Assembly (NCBI GenBank): GCA_003240625.1
Contig: QFMX01000009.1
Span: 62,001-126,000, forward strand
DNA: 64,000 nucleotides
Origin: Sphingomonas taxi
GTDB lineage: Bacteria > Pseudomonadota > Alphaproteobacteria > Sphingomonadales > Sphingomonadaceae
Reading direction: 5' to 3'
Position 1 is the first letter of the stretch. Each line of letters opens with the position of its first letter. A model generated the notes under the pieces. It made no database searches, was not told where the DNA came from, and saw only the letters and a program-made list of their open reading frames with translations. Shown one piece after another: positions 16,018-25,170 of the stretch. A program made the translations under genes and the position numbers.

Positions 16018-16560
16018 TTACGCTGACGCTGGCCGCAACAATGTCAGCCGCGCCTTGCCGTGCACACGCGTGGCGTCGACCTCGAAGCCCGCCAGCTCGA
16101 CGACCTCCGCCTTCGCCGTCTCCAAGCTGATCCACGTCGCCGGCCCGACCCAACCCAGCCGCGACAGCTTGTCGAGCGCGACCAGTCCTGCACCGGTGGC
16201 GTAGGGCGGGTCCATCAGGATCACGTCGAGCGGCGCCGGTGCCGGCCCGAGCGCCATCACCGAGGTGGCGCGGACATCGCCGCGGATTTCCAGCTTGGCG
16301 AGGTTGGCCTTGAGCGCGTCGACCGCCAGCTTGTCCGATTCGACGAACATGCACGTCGCCGCCCCACGCGACAGCGCCTCGATCCCGAGTGCGCCCGAGC
16401 CTGCAAACAGGTCGGCGACCGCCAGACCCTCGAAGCTGCCGACCCGGCTCGTCAGCATCGAGAACAACGTCTCGCGCATCCGGTCGGCGGTCGGGCGGGT
16501 GGTGTCACCCTTGGGTGCGGCGATCTGACGGCCGCGATACTGCCCTGCGATGATCCGCAT
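16018..16560 (-). CDS. rsmD: 16S rRNA (guanine(966)-N2)-methyltransferase
   Basis: It methylates G966 of 16S rRNA with S-adenosylmethionine. The 180-aa product has the family start MRIIAGQYRGRQIAAPKG with RPTADRMRETLFSML. It also has the SAM-binding VADLFAGSGALGIEALSRGA and the catalytic DPPY motif in VILMDPPYATG. Its start codon overlaps the stop of the upstream pseudouridine synthase by one base, so both are probably one operon of rRNA modification genes. Confidence 0.95.
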   Translation of the reverse strand: MRIIAGQYRGRQIAAPKGDTTRPTADRMRETLFSMLTSRVGSFEGLAVADLFAGSGALGIEALSRGAATCMFVESDKLAVDALKANLAKLEIRGDVRATSVMALGPAPAPLDVILMDPPYATGAGLVALDKLSRLGWVGPATWISLETAKAEVVELAGFEVDATRVHGKARLTLLRPASA

Positions 16561-18134
16561 CAGCGCTTCCCTCCACGTGGTGCACGGGGCGGATGACCGC
16601 GCCCCCCCGACGGACCCTTGCCGGGTGCGGTCGGACGACTGCCCCGTTCCGGCCGTGCCGGCGCATCGCGCACCGGCCGCGGCTCGGCACCCGGACGTCC
16701 CGAAGCACTGCGTGCGGCACGCTTGTCGAGCGAACCGCGGCTGCGCGAATCATCCGCCTGCGGACGGAAGCCACGCTGCGGCTCCTGACGCTGCGGCGTA
16801 TCGGCGCGGCGTGGGGTCACCGTACCCCCGGCACCGACACGCGACGGGGCGGCACGATCGCGCGGCGGCTTGGCAGCGCGGAAATGCTTGATCTTCGGGG
16901 TGGTGCTCAGCTCCTCGCCGCGATCCGCCCGCTCCTGCCGCACATAGGGCTTGGACGTTTCGCCACTCGTCGGCCGGGCGTGATGCGTCCCCGTCGGCCG
17001 AGCGGCATTGCGCGCATCCGGCCGCGCCCAGGGATCGTTGACGTCGCCGCGCTGCATCGCCGCAGTCGGACGGATCCGCTCCGGCCGTGCAGGCCGCGAC
17101 GGACGATCGGTCGGCACGATGCCGCTCGAGAACCCCGAACTTGCGGGCGCCGTGTACGGGCTGCGGACGGGCGTGCGTGCACCGCCGGCGGCAGGTCGCG
17201 CACCTGGCGCCGGGCGCGTCGTCGCGACAGGCCGCGGTGCATTGCTGCCCCGCTGGCTCGACCGCGCACCGATCCCGGCGCCCGCACCGGCACTCGCGCT
17301 GATCCCGATATTCGCGCGCGCACCCGGACCCTCCGGCCGACCCTTGGCGAGCTCTTTCTGGAATGCGACGACGTCGTGCTGGAGGACCTCGCCGATCTGC
17401 CCCGGCGGCAGGTCGCCGAGCACGAACGGCCCGTACCGCGTCCGGATCAGCCGCGAGACCTGCAGTCCGAGATGCTCCAGCACTCGGCGAACTTCGCGGT
17501 TCTTGCCCTCGGTCAGGATCATCTCGATCCACACGTTCGCGCCGGTCCGACGCTCGATATTCGCGTTGATCGAGCCATAGCGGACGCCCTCGATCTCGAT
17601 GCCCTCGATCAGTTCCTCGAGCTGCGGCTGCGTGATGTTGCCGTAAGCGCGCGCGCGATAGGCACGCTCGACGCCGGTCGCGGGCAGCTCGAGTTGGCGC
17701 TTGAGGCCGCCATCGGTGGTCATCAGCAACAGCCCCTCGGTGTTGAGATCGAGGCGGCCGACGGGCACCAGCCGCGGCAAGTCCTGCGGCAGGCGATCGT
17801 AGATCGTCGTGCGCCCGGCAGGATCGCGCTCGGTGACGAGCAGCCCGGTCGGCTTATGATACAGGAACAGGCGCGCCGCGCTGGGCGCCTCGACGGGGTC
17901 ACCATCGACCGTCACGCCGTTCAGATTGCGCAGGATCGTCGCGGGCGTGTCGAGCGTCGAGCCGTTGAGCGCGACGCGCCCCTCGGCGATCATCCGCTCG
18001 ATATCTCTGCGGGAGGCGATCCCGGCACGGGCGAGCAGCTTGGCGATGCGGTCGCCCTTTACCGGTGTTGCAGGAGTTGCAGGCGCGTCGGGCGACGGGC
18101 TGGCAGTCGGGTTATCGTCTTTTGAAGTCGTCAT
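16560..18134 (-). CDS. RsuA/RluB-family pseudouridine synthase with long disordered tail
   Basis: It converts uridine to pseudouridine in rRNA, most likely 23S (RluB-type). An S4 RNA-binding domain (residues about 27-75, RIAKLLARAGIASRRDIERM) precedes the catalytic domain with Asp129 in GRLDLNTEGLLL and the later TEGKNREVRRVLEHLG. Catalysis ends near residue 265. Residues 266-524 are low-complexity, rich in Arg, Pro, Ala and Gly, ending GGRGHPPRAPRGGKR. The ATG at 18134 (MTTSKDD) is chosen because the 146 extra upstream codons are a shadow of the divergent receiver gene. Confidence 0.9.
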   Translation of the reverse strand: MTTSKDDNPTASPSPDAPATPATPVKGDRIAKLLARAGIASRRDIERMIAEGRVALNGSTLDTPATILRNLNGVTVDGDPVEAPSAARLFLYHKPTGLLVTERDPAGRTTIYDRLPQDLPRLVPVGRLDLNTEGLLLMTTDGGLKRQLELPATGVERAYRARAYGNITQPQLEELIEGIEIEGVRYGSINANIERRTGANVWIEMILTEGKNREVRRVLEHLGLQVSRLIRTRYGPFVLGDLPPGQIGEVLQHDVVAFQKELAKGRPEGPGARANIGISASAGAGAGIGARSSQRGSNAPRPVATTRPAPGARPAAGGARTPVRSPYTAPASSGFSSGIVPTDRPSRPARPERIRPTAAMQRGDVNDPWARPDARNAARPTGTHHARPTSGETSKPYVRQERADRGEELSTTPKIKHFRAAKPPRDRAAPSRVGAGGTVTPRRADTPQRQEPQRGFRPQADDSRSRGSLDKRAARSASGRPGAEPRPVRDAPARPERGSRPTAPGKGPSGGRGHPPRAPRGGKR

Positions 18135-18255
18135 GGCGCGGCTGATACTATGGATCGGCCGCCAGCGCGAAAATATTTGCGACCGTTCGTGCGGCGACGC
18201 GTTAGGACACGCAAGCGTAACGACCATTTCGCATGCGACCGGGGGCCTTTCGGCA

Positions 18256-18687
18256 ATGTTGTTCGGGAAGAAGAAGCGGCAGATTGTCCGGCTCCTCGTG
18301 GTCGAGGACGAGCCGCTGGTGGCGTTCGATACCGAATATTTCCTGGCCGAGGCGGATTTCACGATCGTCGCGACGATCGATCGGGTCGCCGAGGCGCTGC
18401 TGATCCTGGAAAGCGACACCGTGGTCGATCTGGTCTTGGTCGACGTGAACCTCGCCGACGGATCGGGCATCGACGTCGCCCGCGCGGCGCAGGCTGGCGG
18501 CGTGCCGGTGATGTTCGTGACCGGAAGCTGCCCGGTCGAGGCGACCACGCTCGCCGCCGGCTGCATGGCCAAGCCCTACGCACCGCGCGATCTGATTGCC
18601 GCGATCGAGGCGATCGAGGCGATGATCGGCGGCAAAAAGCCGAAGCGCGTGCCCTCGGGGTTCACGCTGTTCGAAACAAAAGCCTGA
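18256..18687 (+). CDS. Single-domain response regulator (receiver only)
   Basis: Stand-alone CheY-like receiver of 143 aa with no output domain. It has the acidic pair in LLVVEDEPLV, the phosphoacceptor Asp in LVLVDVNLADGSG, the Thr in VMFVTGS and the Lys in CMAKPYAPRD. A basic N terminus (MLFGKKKRQ) precedes it. The ATG at 18256 is used; the frame is open to 17926, but that part lies over the opposite-strand pseudouridine synthase. No kinase is adjacent, so its partner and output are unknown. It is divergent from the rRNA-modification pair. Confidence 0.87.
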   Translation: MLFGKKKRQIVRLLVVEDEPLVAFDTEYFLAEADFTIVATIDRVAEALLILESDTVVDLVLVDVNLADGSGIDVARAAQAGGVPVMFVTGSCPVEATTLAAGCMAKPYAPRDLIAAIEAIEAMIGGKKPKRVPSGFTLFETKA

Positions 18688-18772
18688 CGCTTGCCGCCTT
18701 CCATCGCCTGACGGGTAGCGCATCGGCGATTTCCCGTTAGGGTCCGCGCAAGCGAGTGGGAGCGTAAGTGCG

Positions 18773-20104
18773 ATGGACGGAACCGAAGGCAAACGCTGGA
18801 GCGATGGGTTTCGGCCGTACGTCGAAAAGGCGCCGCTGGCCGCGCTCGCGCTCGGCATCTCGTCGGGCTTTCCCTACGCGATGATCGGGGCGACGCTGAC
18901 CACGCGGCTGGCGGCGAGCGGCATCGACAAGAAGACGGTCACCGCGTTCAGCCTCGCGTTCCTCGTCTATAATCTGAAATTCCTGTGGGCGTGGGTGGTC
19001 GATGGCGTCCGGCTTCCGATCATCGGCAGGCTGGGCCAGCGCGTCTCGTGGCTGATCGTCACCGCCGCTTTGGTCGTGGCCGCGGTGGTCAATCTGGCGC
19101 TGATCGACCCGGCGGCCAGCATCGCCTCGACCGCGACTGCGGCGATCCTGGTCGGTGCGGCAGGCGCGACCTTCGACGTGGTGATCGACGCATTCCGGAT
19201 CGAGACGCTCGAGCCGCGTCAATTGGGCGTCGGATCGGGCATGAGCCAATATGGCTGGCGGATCGGCTCGGCGGGGTCGGGCGCATTGGCGCTGGTCGTG
19301 GCCGAGCGCGCCGGCTGGAACGCAGCTTATATGGCATGCGTGGTGTTCGCATTGCCCGCGGTATTGGCGGGTTTGGCGCTGGGCGAGCCCGAGCGCCGCC
19401 GTCCGCCGATCGAACGCCGCGGGCTTGCCGAGGGGCTGCGGGCGATCTGGGGCCCGTTCGTCCAGTTCTTCTCGCGCGAAGGGGCGTTCGTCGTCCTGGC
19501 GTTCATCCTGATCTTCAAGGTCGGCGACACGCTTGCCAATCTGACGCTGCGGTTGCTGTTCGACGACCTCGGCTTCACCGGCGACGAGATCGCGTTCTAC
19601 GATGTCGGGATCGGCTTCATCGCGTATCTGGTCGGCATCTTCATCGGCGGCATCCTGTATGCGCGGATGGGGATGAAGCGATCGGTGCTGTTGTCGCTCG
19701 TCCTGATGGGCGTCTCGAACCTGTCGTTCGCGGCGCTGGCGGCGGCAGGGCATTCGAACCTCGGCATGGCGGCGGCGATCGGCTTCGAGAATGCCGCGAG
19801 CGGATTTGGCGGCGTCGTCGTGATCGCGTATTTTTCTGCGCTCTGCGATCTGCGCTTCACCGCGGCACAATTCGCGCTGATCTCCGCAGCGGCGAGCATC
19901 GTCGGGCGGATCGTCACCGGGACCACCGCCGGTGCCTTGATCGAGGCGCTCGGCTATGTCGACTTCTACCTGCTGACGACCGTCCTCGCGCTGCCCGGCG
20001 TCCTCCTGTTCTGGTGGATGAGCCGGTCGGGCATGATCGATCGCTCGATCGGCAGCGCGGGCGTCGAGGGCGAGGGCGACGCGCGGGCAGGGGACCCCGT
20101 CTGA
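18773..20104 (+). CDS. AmpG-like MFS permease
   Basis: Inner-membrane permease resembling AmpG, which imports anhydro-muropeptides for cell-wall recycling. The 443-aa product has about 12 hydrophobic segments and the AmpG-like N-terminal pattern ALGISSGFPYAMIGATLTTR. This is followed by GIDKKTVTAFSLAFLVYNLK, where true AmpG proteins place the interhelical loop. No cell-wall recycling gene is adjacent, so the substrate is inferred from family likeness only. GGGAGCG precedes the ATG. Confidence 0.82.
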   Translation: MDGTEGKRWSDGFRPYVEKAPLAALALGISSGFPYAMIGATLTTRLAASGIDKKTVTAFSLAFLVYNLKFLWAWVVDGVRLPIIGRLGQRVSWLIVTAALVVAAVVNLALIDPAASIASTATAAILVGAAGATFDVVIDAFRIETLEPRQLGVGSGMSQYGWRIGSAGSGALALVVAERAGWNAAYMACVVFALPAVLAGLALGEPERRRPPIERRGLAEGLRAIWGPFVQFFSREGAFVVLAFILIFKVGDTLANLTLRLLFDDLGFTGDEIAFYDVGIGFIAYLVGIFIGGILYARMGMKRSVLLSLVLMGVSNLSFAALAAAGHSNLGMAAAIGFENAASGFGGVVVIAYFSALCDLRFTAAQFALISAAASIVGRIVTGTTAGALIEALGYVDFYLLTTVLALPGVLLFWWMSRSGMIDRSIGSAGVEGEGDARAGDPV

Positions 20105-20111
20105 GCGGCAG

Positions 20112-20588
20112 CTACATGACGACCGGTCGCCCCTCGTCGGCAAACGCGGCCGCCACCGCCGCGGCGCTGGCGAGGACGCCGTCGACGCGGCGGACGCCGA
20201 GCAGGTCGGCCATCAGGTAGCGCGCGCTCTCCGGTGCAATCTCGACGCGCGCCAGGATCGACAACATTGCCGACTCCGCCGGGGTCATCCGCGCGCAGCA
20301 GCATGGCGCGATCGCGATCGTCCCGGCCGATGTGCCGGCTAGGTCCGCCATCAGTGCGCGAAGCAGCACCAGCGGGCGACGGAAACTCTGCCCGAATGCG
20401 GTGAACATCGTGTGCGCCGCACGCGCGTCGGCAAGCCCGTGGGCCCCCATCCGCCGCATCGCGAACAAGGCGATTCGTGCGTTTTCACAAGGCGGTAGCG
20501 GATGCGGCAGCAACGTCGTCGCGCTGGCGAGCAGATTAGCCGAGGCGGGCGTCGAACTGGGCGTCGAACTGGGGCGGGTATCGGTCAT
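20112..20588 (-). CDS. Conserved hypothetical protein (DUF6628-like)
   Basis: A 158-aa soluble protein of unknown function. After a Ser/Pro-rich leader it has LPHPLPPCENARIALFAMRR and MFTAFGQSFRRPLVLLRALM. An IAPCCCARMTPAESAML segment with three cysteines in a row follows, then a helical C terminus. From memory it resembles the sphingomonad DUF6628 family; this needs a search. It is convergent with the AmpG-like gene (7 bases apart) and lies 3' of folC on the same strand, about 70 bases away. Confidence 0.7.
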   Translation of the reverse strand: MTDTRPSSTPSSTPASANLLASATTLLPHPLPPCENARIALFAMRRMGAHGLADARAAHTMFTAFGQSFRRPLVLLRALMADLAGTSAGTIAIAPCCCARMTPAESAMLSILARVEIAPESARYLMADLLGVRRVDGVLASAAAVAAAFADEGRPVVM

Positions 20589-20656
20589 TCACGCGACTCC
20601 GTGGTGGTGACCACAAAGTCGCGCGTCCGTTATTGATAGTCAATAGCAATAAGAAC

Positions 20657-21976
20657 TCAGTCAGGCGGCTGGTCGTTCGCCGCGAGCACTTCACCGGCGA
20701 GGTAGAGCGAACCGGCGATCAGGACGAGGTTGGGCTGGGCGCTCCGCATACCGATCAGGTCGAGCGCATCGGCGGGGCTCGGCGACGTTTCGGCCGTCTT
20801 CCCGAAGCTTTGCGCGAGCGCCGCGAGTGCCTCGGGCGCGTGATGCGCGTGCCCCGGCACCGGGATCGCGACGACATGCCCCACCGACGGCGACAGGATA
20901 CGGATCACCGCCTCGGCATCCTTGTTCGCGAGCATCCCGAGAATCAGCGTGACCGGACGACCCTTCGCCAGCGTCCGCAACGCCCGCGCGACCGGTTGCG
21001 CGGCGTTGGGATTGTGTGCGCCGTCGAGCCATAGTTCGCTCCCCTGTGGCAGGCGCGCGAGCAGGGGACCGTCGGACAGGCGCTGCATGCGCGCAGGCCA
21101 ATGCGCCCAGTCAGCGGCGGCGCGCATCGCCGCTTCGGGGATGTGCAGCGTGCCCTGGTGACGCAGCATCGCGATCGCCAGCGCGAGATTGCGCGACTGG
21201 TGCGCGCCGACCAGTCGAGGGCGGTTGGTGACGACCGAAAAGCCCGCATCCTCGTAGCGCATCGTCGTCCGCGCGGTCTCGCTGGTCCACGCCGTGCCGC
21301 GCGCGACGACCGACGCCCCGGCCGCATCGGCGACCGCGGCGATCTTCGCGCGCAACGCCTTGGGGTAGTCCATCGTGACGAGGGGGACGCCGGGCTTGGC
21401 GATGCCCGCCTTCTCGCCGGCGATCTCCAGCAGCGTGTCGCCCAGGAAAGACTGGTGGTCGATGCCGAGTGCGGCGATGCCGGTAACGACAGGGTTCGGG
21501 ATGACGTTTGTCGCATCGAGCCGGCCACCGAGCCCGACCTCAACGATCGTCGCTGCCGCTGGCGTGAGGGCGAAGGCGAGGAAGGCGGCGGCGGTGGTGA
21601 CTTCGAAGAAGCTCGCCTGGAGATCGGCGGCTTGGTCGAGCACTTCCTCCAGCAAGGCGGCGAGAAGATTGTCCTCGATTAGCGATCCGGCGAGGCGGAT
21701 GCGTTCGTTGAAGCGGACGAGGTGCGGGGAGGAATAGACGTGGACACTGTGGCCGGCGGCTTCGATCGCGGCGCGGAGGAACGCGCAGGTCGAGCCTTTG
21801 CCGTTGGTGCCGGCGACGTGGAACACGGGGGGGAGGCTTAGATGCGGGTCGCCGAGGCGGGATAGGAGCGCGGTGATGCGCTCGAGGCCGAGGATGTCGG
21901 CGCCGGGGGACAGCGCGGTCAGCCGGTCGAGCTGGGCCTGCACGGCGGGGGAGGAGGAAACGGCGTGGTCGGGCAT
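20657..21976 (-). CDS. folC: Bifunctional folylpolyglutamate/dihydrofolate synthase
   Basis: A Mur-ligase-fold enzyme that adds glutamate to folates, or to dihydropteroate. The 439-aa product has the ATP loop HVAGTNGKGSTCAFLRAAIE, EVGLGGRLDATNV, GIDHQSFLGDTL with the following AGEKAGI, and LWLDGAHNPNAAQPVARAL. Length is typical. It is last in a minus-strand run trpF-trpB-trpA-accD-folC, an order common in alphaproteobacteria, but a palindromic repeat separates it from accD. Confidence 0.95.
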   Translation of the reverse strand: MPDHAVSSSPAVQAQLDRLTALSPGADILGLERITALLSRLGDPHLSLPPVFHVAGTNGKGSTCAFLRAAIEAAGHSVHVYSSPHLVRFNERIRLAGSLIEDNLLAALLEEVLDQAADLQASFFEVTTAAAFLAFALTPAAATIVEVGLGGRLDATNVIPNPVVTGIAALGIDHQSFLGDTLLEIAGEKAGIAKPGVPLVTMDYPKALRAKIAAVADAAGASVVARGTAWTSETARTTMRYEDAGFSVVTNRPRLVGAHQSRNLALAIAMLRHQGTLHIPEAAMRAAADWAHWPARMQRLSDGPLLARLPQGSELWLDGAHNPNAAQPVARALRTLAKGRPVTLILGMLANKDAEAVIRILSPSVGHVVAIPVPGHAHHAPEALAALAQSFGKTAETSPSPADALDLIGMRSAQPNLVLIAGSLYLAGEVLAANDQPPD

Positions 21977-21984
21977 TCTTCTAA

Positions 21985-22088
21985 CTCCCTCTCCCCTCTG
22001 GGGAGAGGGCTGGGGTGAGGGGCTGTTCCGGGCGCTGCACTGCTGGGCTGCCCCTCACCCCGACCCTCTCCCCGGAGGGGAGAGGGGG
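21985..22088. repeat. Palindromic repeat (CTCTCCCC class) between accD and folC
   Basis: The left arm CTCCCTCTCCCCTCTGGGGA, then GAGGGCTGGGGTGAGGGG, pairs with the right arm CCCCTCACCCCGACCCTCTC followed by CCCGGAGGGGAGAGGG. It shares its inner segment TGCTGGGCTGCCCCTCACCC with the copy at 6156 in the same orientation. Confidence 0.88.
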
Positions 22089-22092
22089 TATG

Positions 22093-22944
22093 TTACGCCG
22101 CTTCGCGCGCCCTGAGATAGCCGATCACCGTGCCGAGCTGCTCGCGCAGGTCCTTCCGGTGCACGACCATGTCGATCATCCCGTGCTCGAGATAATATTC
22201 GCTCGTCTGGAAATCCTCGGGCAGCTTTTCGCGAATGGTGCTTTCGATCACGCGGCGGCCGGTGAAGGCGAGCGTCGCCTTGGGTTCGGCGATCTGGACG
22301 TCGCCGAGCATCGCATACGCCGCCATCACGCCACCCGACGTCGGATCAGTCAGCACGACGATGTACGGCAGGCCGGCATCATGCAGCATCTGGATCGCGA
22401 CGGTGCTGCGCGGCATCTGCATCAGGCTGAGGATGCCTTCCTGCATACGCGCGCCACCGCTCGCGGTGAAGATCACGTACGGAACCCGGTCCTCGATCGC
22501 AGCCTCGACGCCGCGCACGAACGCCTCACCGACGGCCAGGCCCATCGAGCCGCCCATAAAGCCGAAGTCCTGCACGCCGACCACCACCCGGTGGCCGTCG
22601 ATCGCCCCGCGTGCGTTGATCAGTGCATCCTGCTCGCTATTGTCGGTCCGTGCGGCCTTGAGGCGGTCAGTGTATCGCTTCTGGTCGCGGAACTTGAGCG
22701 GATCCTCGGGGACTTTCGGGGCCGGGAGTTCGCTGCAGCTGCCCTCGTCGAACAGTTGCGCGAAGCGGATTTTCGGCCCGATGCGGTCGTGATGATCGCA
22801 TTTCGGGCAGACGTACAGATTGTCCTCGAGCTCCTTGGTGAAGACCATCTGCCCGCAACCCTTGCACTTGTGCCAGAGATTTTCGGGCGTCTCGCGCTTC
22901 GCGACGAAGGGCAGGACGTTGCGGACGCTGTTGAGCCAGCTCAT
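22093..22944 (-). CDS. accD: Acetyl-CoA carboxylase carboxyltransferase subunit beta
   Basis: With AccA it moves the carboxyl group from biotin to acetyl-CoA, the first step of fatty acid synthesis. The 283-aa product has the N-terminal four-cysteine zinc ribbon (CKGCGQ ... CPKCDH) and the carboxyltransferase core: GGSMGLAVGEAFVRG, ASGGARMQEGILSLMQM and DPTSGGVMAAYAMLGD. It overlaps trpA by 4 bases. The accA partner is at 61241, far from here. Confidence 0.97.
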   Translation of the reverse strand: MSWLNSVRNVLPFVAKRETPENLWHKCKGCGQMVFTKELEDNLYVCPKCDHHDRIGPKIRFAQLFDEGSCSELPAPKVPEDPLKFRDQKRYTDRLKAARTDNSEQDALINARGAIDGHRVVVGVQDFGFMGGSMGLAVGEAFVRGVEAAIEDRVPYVIFTASGGARMQEGILSLMQMPRSTVAIQMLHDAGLPYIVVLTDPTSGGVMAAYAMLGDVQIAEPKATLAFTGRRVIESTIREKLPEDFQTSEYYLEHGMIDMVVHRKDLREQLGTVIGYLRAREAA

Positions 22945-23753
22945 GCGGGAACCTTTCGGGCCGAAGCGACGGCGTCGGTGAGGGAATTGATATAGGCGCG
23001 GACCGGCTCGGCCGCAGCGGCGCCGTGCTGCGCGACCAGTTCGACGATCGCCGAGCCGACGACGACGCCATCGGCGACGCGCGCGACGTTGGCCGCCTGC
23101 TCGGGGGTGCGGATGCCGAAGCCGACCGCGATCGGGATATCGGTCTGGGATTTTAGGCGCGCGACGGCATCCTCGATCGAGGATTGCTGCGCCTGCTGAA
23201 GCCCGGTGATGCCGGCGACTGAGACATAATACAGGAACCCGCTCGCGCCATCGAGCACGGTCGGCAGGCGGGCGGCGTCGGTAGTGGGCGTCGCGAGACG
23301 GATCAGGTCGATTCCCGCGGCGCGCAGTTGTGGCCCGAGCGCATCGTCTTCCTCGGGCGGCACGTCGACGCAGATCACGCCGTCCACACCCGCCTTAGCG
23401 GCGGCCTCGGCGAACCAGTCCGCGCCGCGGCGGAGCATGGGGTTTCCATAGCCCATCAGCACCAGCGGTACGTCGGGGTGGCGCGCGCGGAACGCGGTGG
23501 CGGTGGCGAGGATGTCCGCGGTGCGGGTGCCTTGCGCGAGGCTGCGGATGTTGGCCGCCTGGATCGCGGGGCCGTCGGCCATCGGATCGGTGAACGGCAT
23601 GCCGAGCTCGATCGCATCCGCGCCGCCTGCGACGAGTGCGTCGAGAATTGGGCCGGTGGCCTCGGTGGTCGGATCACCCGCGGTCACGAACGCAACGAGG
23701 GCCGCGCGGCCGGCGGCGGCGGTGCGTGCGAAGGTGGCGGCGAGGCGGCTCAA
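22941..23753 (-). CDS. trpA: Tryptophan synthase alpha subunit
   Basis: It cleaves indole-3-glycerol phosphate to indole, which passes to TrpB. The 270-aa product has the catalytic Glu in ADAIELGMPFTDPMADGP, the catalytic Asp region GVDGVICVDVPPEE, and the phosphate-binding AVGFGIRTPEQA. The start is TTG at 23753, giving MSRLAATFA; no better start fits. It lies after trpB with a repeat between and overlaps accD by 4 bases. Confidence 0.96.
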   Translation of the reverse strand: MSRLAATFARTAAAGRAALVAFVTAGDPTTEATGPILDALVAGGADAIELGMPFTDPMADGPAIQAANIRSLAQGTRTADILATATAFRARHPDVPLVLMGYGNPMLRRGADWFAEAAAKAGVDGVICVDVPPEEDDALGPQLRAAGIDLIRLATPTTDAARLPTVLDGASGFLYYVSVAGITGLQQAQQSSIEDAVARLKSQTDIPIAVGFGIRTPEQAANVARVADGVVVGSAIVELVAQHGAAAAEPVRAYINSLTDAVASARKVPA

Positions 23754-23755
23754 AG

Positions 23756-23866
23756 CTCCCCTCCCGCTCGCGGGAGGGGTCGGGGGAGGGGCTGACAGAG
23801 CCGCAAATTCGAGGTCCGAGGAGCGAACAGGCCCTCCCCCGACCCCTCCCGCAAGCGGGAGGGGAG
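23756..23866. repeat. Palindromic repeat (CTCCCCTCCC class) between trpB and trpA
   Basis: The left arm GCTCCCCTCCCGCTCGCGGG, then AGGGGTCGGGGGAGGG, pairs with the right arm CCCTCCCCCGACCCCTCCCG followed by CAAGCGGGAGGGGAG. It begins 2 bases upstream of the trpA start, so it occupies the region where the trpA ribosome-binding site would be. Confidence 0.85.
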
Positions 23867-23877
23867 TAGAAGTGCGA

Positions 23878-25119
23878 TCATATCGCCACCCCGAGCGCTT
23901 CGGCCACGGTGAAGATATCCTTGTCGCCGCGCCCGCACAGGTTCGCCAGGATGATCTGGTCCTGCCGCATCTCGCGCGCCTTCTTCGTCACCGTCGCGAT
24001 CGCGTGGCTTGGTTCCAGCGCGGGGATGATGCCCTCGGTCCGGCACAGCAGCTGGAACGCGTCGAGCGCCTCCTGATCGGTCGCGCTGTCATACTGCACG
24101 CGGCCGATATCGCGCAGCCACGCATGCTCGGGGCCGATGCCGGGATAGTCGAGCCCGGCCGAGATCGAATGCGCTTCGGTGATCTGGCCGTCCTCGTCCT
24201 GCAACAGATAGGTCTTGTTGCCGTGGAGCACGCCGGGGAAGCCGCCGGCGAGGCTGGCCGCATGTTCCTTGTCCAACCCGTGGCCTGCTGCCTCGACGCC
24301 GAGCATCTGCACCTCAGCATCGTCGAGGAACGGATGGAACAGCCCGATCGCGTTCGAGCCGCCGCCGATCGCCGCAACCAGCATGTCGGGCAGGCGACCG
24401 ACGCGCGACAGCATCTGCGCGCGTGCCTCGGTGCCGATCACGCTCTGGAAATCGCGGACCATCTCCGGATACGGGTGCGGGCCGGCGGCGGTGCCGATGA
24501 TGTAGAAGGTGTCGTGGACGTTCGCGACCCAGTCGCGCATGCCCTCGTTCATCGCGTCCTTGAGCGTATGCGCGCCGCTGGTCACGGGGCGGACTTCGGC
24601 GCCGAGCAGCTTCATGCGGAACACGTTGGGCGCCTGCCGCTCGACGTCCTTGGCGCCCATGTAGATGACGCAGGGCAGACCGAAGCGCGCGCAGACCGTG
24701 GCGGTAGCGACGCCGTGCTGGCCAGCGCCGGTCTCGGCGATGATCCGGGTCTTGCCCATCCGCATGGCGAGCAGGATCTGGCCGATGCAGTTGTTGATCT
24801 TGTGCGCGCCGGTGTGATTCAGCTCGTCGCGCTTGAACCAGACCTGCGCACCCATGCCCTCGGGCGCGGACTCACGCAGCGCTTCGGTCAGCCGTTCGGC
24901 GTAGTATAGCGGGCTCGGGCGGCCGACATAATGTTCGAGCAGGTCGTCGAACTGCGCCTTGAACGCAGGGTCGGCCTTGGCGGCACGATACGCTTCGTCG
25001 AGTTCGAGGACGAGCGGCATCAGCGTCTCGGCGACATAGCGTCCGCCGAAGTCGCCAAAATGGCCGCGCTCGTCGGGCTGGGCGCGGTAGGAGTTTGGGG
25101 CGAGAGTGGGAGCGTTCAT
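23878..25119 (-). CDS. trpB: Tryptophan synthase beta subunit
   Basis: A PLP enzyme that joins indole and serine to make tryptophan. The 413-aa product has the PLP lysine in NHTGAHKINNCIGQ, RPSPLYYAERL, ETGAGQHGVATATVCA, and the glycine-rich phosphate loop AIGGGSNAIGLFHPF. Length is normal. It lies between trpF and trpA on the minus strand, with palindromic repeats on both sides. Confidence 0.97.
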   Translation of the reverse strand: MNAPTLAPNSYRAQPDERGHFGDFGGRYVAETLMPLVLELDEAYRAAKADPAFKAQFDDLLEHYVGRPSPLYYAERLTEALRESAPEGMGAQVWFKRDELNHTGAHKINNCIGQILLAMRMGKTRIIAETGAGQHGVATATVCARFGLPCVIYMGAKDVERQAPNVFRMKLLGAEVRPVTSGAHTLKDAMNEGMRDWVANVHDTFYIIGTAAGPHPYPEMVRDFQSVIGTEARAQMLSRVGRLPDMLVAAIGGGSNAIGLFHPFLDDAEVQMLGVEAAGHGLDKEHAASLAGGFPGVLHGNKTYLLQDEDGQITEAHSISAGLDYPGIGPEHAWLRDIGRVQYDSATDQEALDAFQLLCRTEGIIPALEPSHAIATVTKKAREMRQDQIILANLCGRGDKDIFTVAEALGVAI

Positions 25120-25170
25120 GAGTGGGCGTTTAGCACTTCGTAAATCGCTGTCACCCCTTCCGTTTTATCA

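Noticed and set aside
18135..18572. 146-codon N-terminal extension of the pseudouridine synthase
   Set aside because: It lies opposite the receiver gene and its upstream spacer, and it is Ser/Thr/Arg-rich with no likeness to the S4 domain start.
18737..20143. A 468-codon minus-strand open frame opposite the AmpG-like gene
   Set aside because: The plus-strand frame codes a clear 12-helix permease; the antisense product is low-complexity Arg/Asp/Gln/His.
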